Shown here in pieces: positions 5,084-6,613 of a DNA stretch of 6,613 nt. Position 1 is the stretch's first letter. Each line of letters opens with the position of its first letter. The translations under genes were made by a program, and so were the position numbers. The stretch is taken from contig JANPIS010000309.1 in assembly GCA_031425095.1 (NCBI GenBank), positions 1-6,613 on the forward strand. The letters run 5' to 3'. The notes beneath the pieces were generated by a model, which saw only the letters and a program-made list of their open reading frames with translations, was not told the DNA's origin and did not search any database. The DNA comes from JANNXQ01 sp031425095 (GTDB lineage Bacteria; Verrucomicrobiota; Verrucomicrobiia; Chthoniobacterales; Chthoniobacteraceae).

Positions 5084-6613
5084 CTAGTTGATCAGCCAAG
5101 GCGCGAGCTTCGCCTCGGCCTCGCGCGTGAGGGTGACGCGGAATTCATCGCCCGCCAGCAGGCGCACGCGTCCGCCGCTTTCGTCTACGAAGCACAGCTC
5201 GACGCGGCGTGGTCCGGGACTGCGCCGCAGGATGTCGCGCACGGCGACCAGATCCGCTTCGGTGATTCGTGCCCGGGCAAAGGTGAGGACGAGCGGACGA
5301 TCGTTGGCGGCGGGTTTCTTGATGATCTTCACTTCATGTGCCGAAACGCGCGCGCCGTCTTCCCGCAAGTCGAGCCGACCCGTGATCGAGACCACATGGC
5401 CCTGGACGAGCAACGCCTGCGCACGGTTGAAGGCCTCGCTCCAGATCATGATCTCGAGCTGGCCGGTGAGATCTTCGAGCACCACGACCGCGAACGGCTT
5501 CGAATCCTTCTTCGTGAACTTCTTCTCCACGGAGACCAGTGCGCCACCGATCGTCACCGTCGTCTTCGGCTCCTGCTCGGGCAGGCTCGCGATCGGGACG
5601 TATTTGGTTTTCGCGAGCTCCGTCCGGTATTCGTCGAGCGGGTGACCGGTCACGTAGAAGCCGAGCAGTTCCTTCTCGTAGGCGAGTTGCTCGGTATGGG
5701 TCCACGGAGTCACCTTCGGCGCGCCGGAGATCGCGGTTTTCTTTGGCGCACTTTCAAAGACGTCGAAGAGCGAGACTTGCCCGTTGGCTTTGTCGCGATG
5801 CGCGCTCACGGCGGCAGCCATCGCTGCGTCGATCTCGGAAAAGAGCTGCGCGCGTTCGATGCCGATAAAGTCAAACGCACCGCACTTCACGAGACACTCG
5901 ACGGCCTTCTTGTTGATCTTCTTCGAATCCACCCGTGCGGAAAAATCCTGCACCGAAGTGAATGGACCGCCGCGATCTCGCTCCTCGATCGCGGCGACCA
6001 TGGCCCCTTCACCGACATTCTTGATCGCCGCAAGTCCATAGCGGATCGCGCCCGTGACGATCGGTGCGGCTGCGGCGTCCGCAGCGGCTGGCTCCGGCGA
6101 TGGGGTTTCAGTTTTGATCTCCGCCGGCTCAAACTTCAGCCCGCTCAGATTGATGTCCGGCGCGAGAATCTTCATGCCCATCCGCTCGCACTCGCTCACG
6201 AAGATGCTGATCTTGTCCGTGTTCGAGATTTCGTTGCTCATCACCGCGGCCATGAACTCGACCGGATAGTTCGCCTTCAAAAACGCCGTCTGGTAGCTGA
6301 TCCACGCATAGGCGGCGGAGTGCGATCGGTTGAAGCCGTAGCCCGCGAATTTATCGAGCAAGTCGAAGATCTCGTTCGCCGTGTCGGGCTTGATGTTGTG
6401 CAGCTTGCCGGCGCCCTCGACGAACTTCTCGCGCTCCTTCGCCATCTTCTCCTTGTCCTTCTTGCCCATCGCGCGCCGGAGCAGATCGGCGCCGCCGAGG
6501 GTGTAGCCAGCAAGGACCTGCGCGGCCCGCATGACCTGCTCCTGATAGACGAAGATGCCGTATGTTTCGCCGCAGACCTCCGCGAGCAGCGGGTGCAGAT
6601 ACTTGATCTTCTG
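5084..6613 (-). CDS. dnaE: DNA polymerase III alpha subunit, C-terminal 509 residues
   Basis: Only the C-terminal part is present; the PHP domain and the palm with its catalytic Asp triad lie outside the right edge. Numbering from the first visible codon, YQEQVMRAAQVLAGYTLGGAD (23-43) and GYGFNRSHSAAYAWISYQTA (91-110) are the hallmark polymerase-core/fingers segments. IRYGLAAIKNVGEG (190-203) begins the helix-hairpin-helix region. QVSLF (279-283) fits the internal beta-clamp-binding motif (E. coli QADMF). EKELLGFYVTGHPLDEY (313-329) is the conserved linker to the OB fold (about 352-430, IGGALVSVEKKF...GQLEIMIWSEAFN). A tail domain of about 70 residues ends in APWLIN. The enzyme is the catalytic core of the replicative holoenzyme. 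A Pro/Ala-rich stretch (about 165-188) separates the INLSGLKFEP strand from the HhH region and looks like a lineage insertion. The TAG is at 5084-5086. DnaE1-type identity is clear. Confidence 0.97.
   Translation of the reverse strand, partial: QKIKYLHPLLAEVCGETYGIFVYQEQVMRAAQVLAGYTLGGADLLRRAMGKKDKEKMAKEREKFVEGAGKLHNIKPDTANEIFDLLDKFAGYGFNRSHSAAYAWISYQTAFLKANYPVEFMAAVMSNEISNTDKISIFVSECERMGMKILAPDINLSGLKFEPAEIKTETPSPEPAAADAAAAPIVTGAIRYGLAAIKNVGEGAMVAAIEERDRGGPFTSVQDFSARVDSKKINKKAVECLVKCGAFDFIGIERAQLFSEIDAAMAAAVSAHRDKANGQVSLFDVFESAPKKTAISGAPKVTPWTHTEQLAYEKELLGFYVTGHPLDEYRTELAKTKYVPIASLPEQEPKTTVTIGGALVSVEKKFTKKDSKPFAVVVLEDLTGQLEIMIWSEAFNRAQALLVQGHVVSITGRLDLREDGARVSAHEVKIIKKPAANDRPLVLTFARARITEADLVAVRDILRRSPGPRRVELCFVDESGGRVRLLAGDEFRVTLTREAEAKLAPWLIN

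Noticed and set aside
1..6613. Mobile elements, CRISPR arrays, tRNA or rRNA genes
   Set aside because: No transposase-like frame, no spaced direct repeats and no tRNA-like clover or rRNA signature was seen on either strand.

Overview
The window is GC-rich bacterial chromosome with dense coding, very little Shine-Dalgarno signal in front of most starts, and no sign of mobile DNA, tRNA, rRNA or CRISPR. I infer a Verrucomicrobia-type organism. The reasons are the set of small envelope proteins (a coiled-coil membrane protein and a 55-residue lipoprotein ending in an IPWNRP...GGF tail), the two-domain protein behind dnaE, and the style of the metallo-beta-lactamase protein. This rests on recalled family resemblance, not on a search. 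The replicative polymerase and the SRP RNA show that this is core chromosome.

Left part (minus strand): a truncated RNase J/CPSF-like metallo-beta-lactamase gene runs off the left edge and seems to begin at a CTG codon. Upstream of it, in the same direction, is a CHASE2-type extracytoplasmic sensor-like membrane protein with no visible output domain. Upstream again is the small SRP RNA gene (ffs), also on the minus strand. It has a recognisable promoter, and its terminal helix runs straight into a seven-base U-tract.

Centre: the ffs promoter lies in an AT-rich intergenic block of about 160 bases. The block holds two near-perfect dyads (10-bp arms around TTTT, and 9-bp arms around 10 bases) and some smaller hairpins. 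From here a plus-strand cluster departs: a membrane-anchored coiled-coil protein with a small beta-type C-terminal domain, the tiny lipoprotein, and a family-9 (heptosyltransferase-like) glycosyltransferase. The gaps of 21 and 37 bases suggest one transcript and a shared cell-envelope role.

Right part (minus strand): the C-terminal 509 residues of DNA polymerase III alpha (dnaE) enter from the right edge. It is followed, in the same direction, by a two-domain protein of unknown function that converges on the glycosyltransferase gene with a 23-base gap.

I see no obvious new multi-gene system. The items most worth a second look are the very small lipoprotein gene, the dyads over the ffs promoter, the CTG start, and the envelope cluster.
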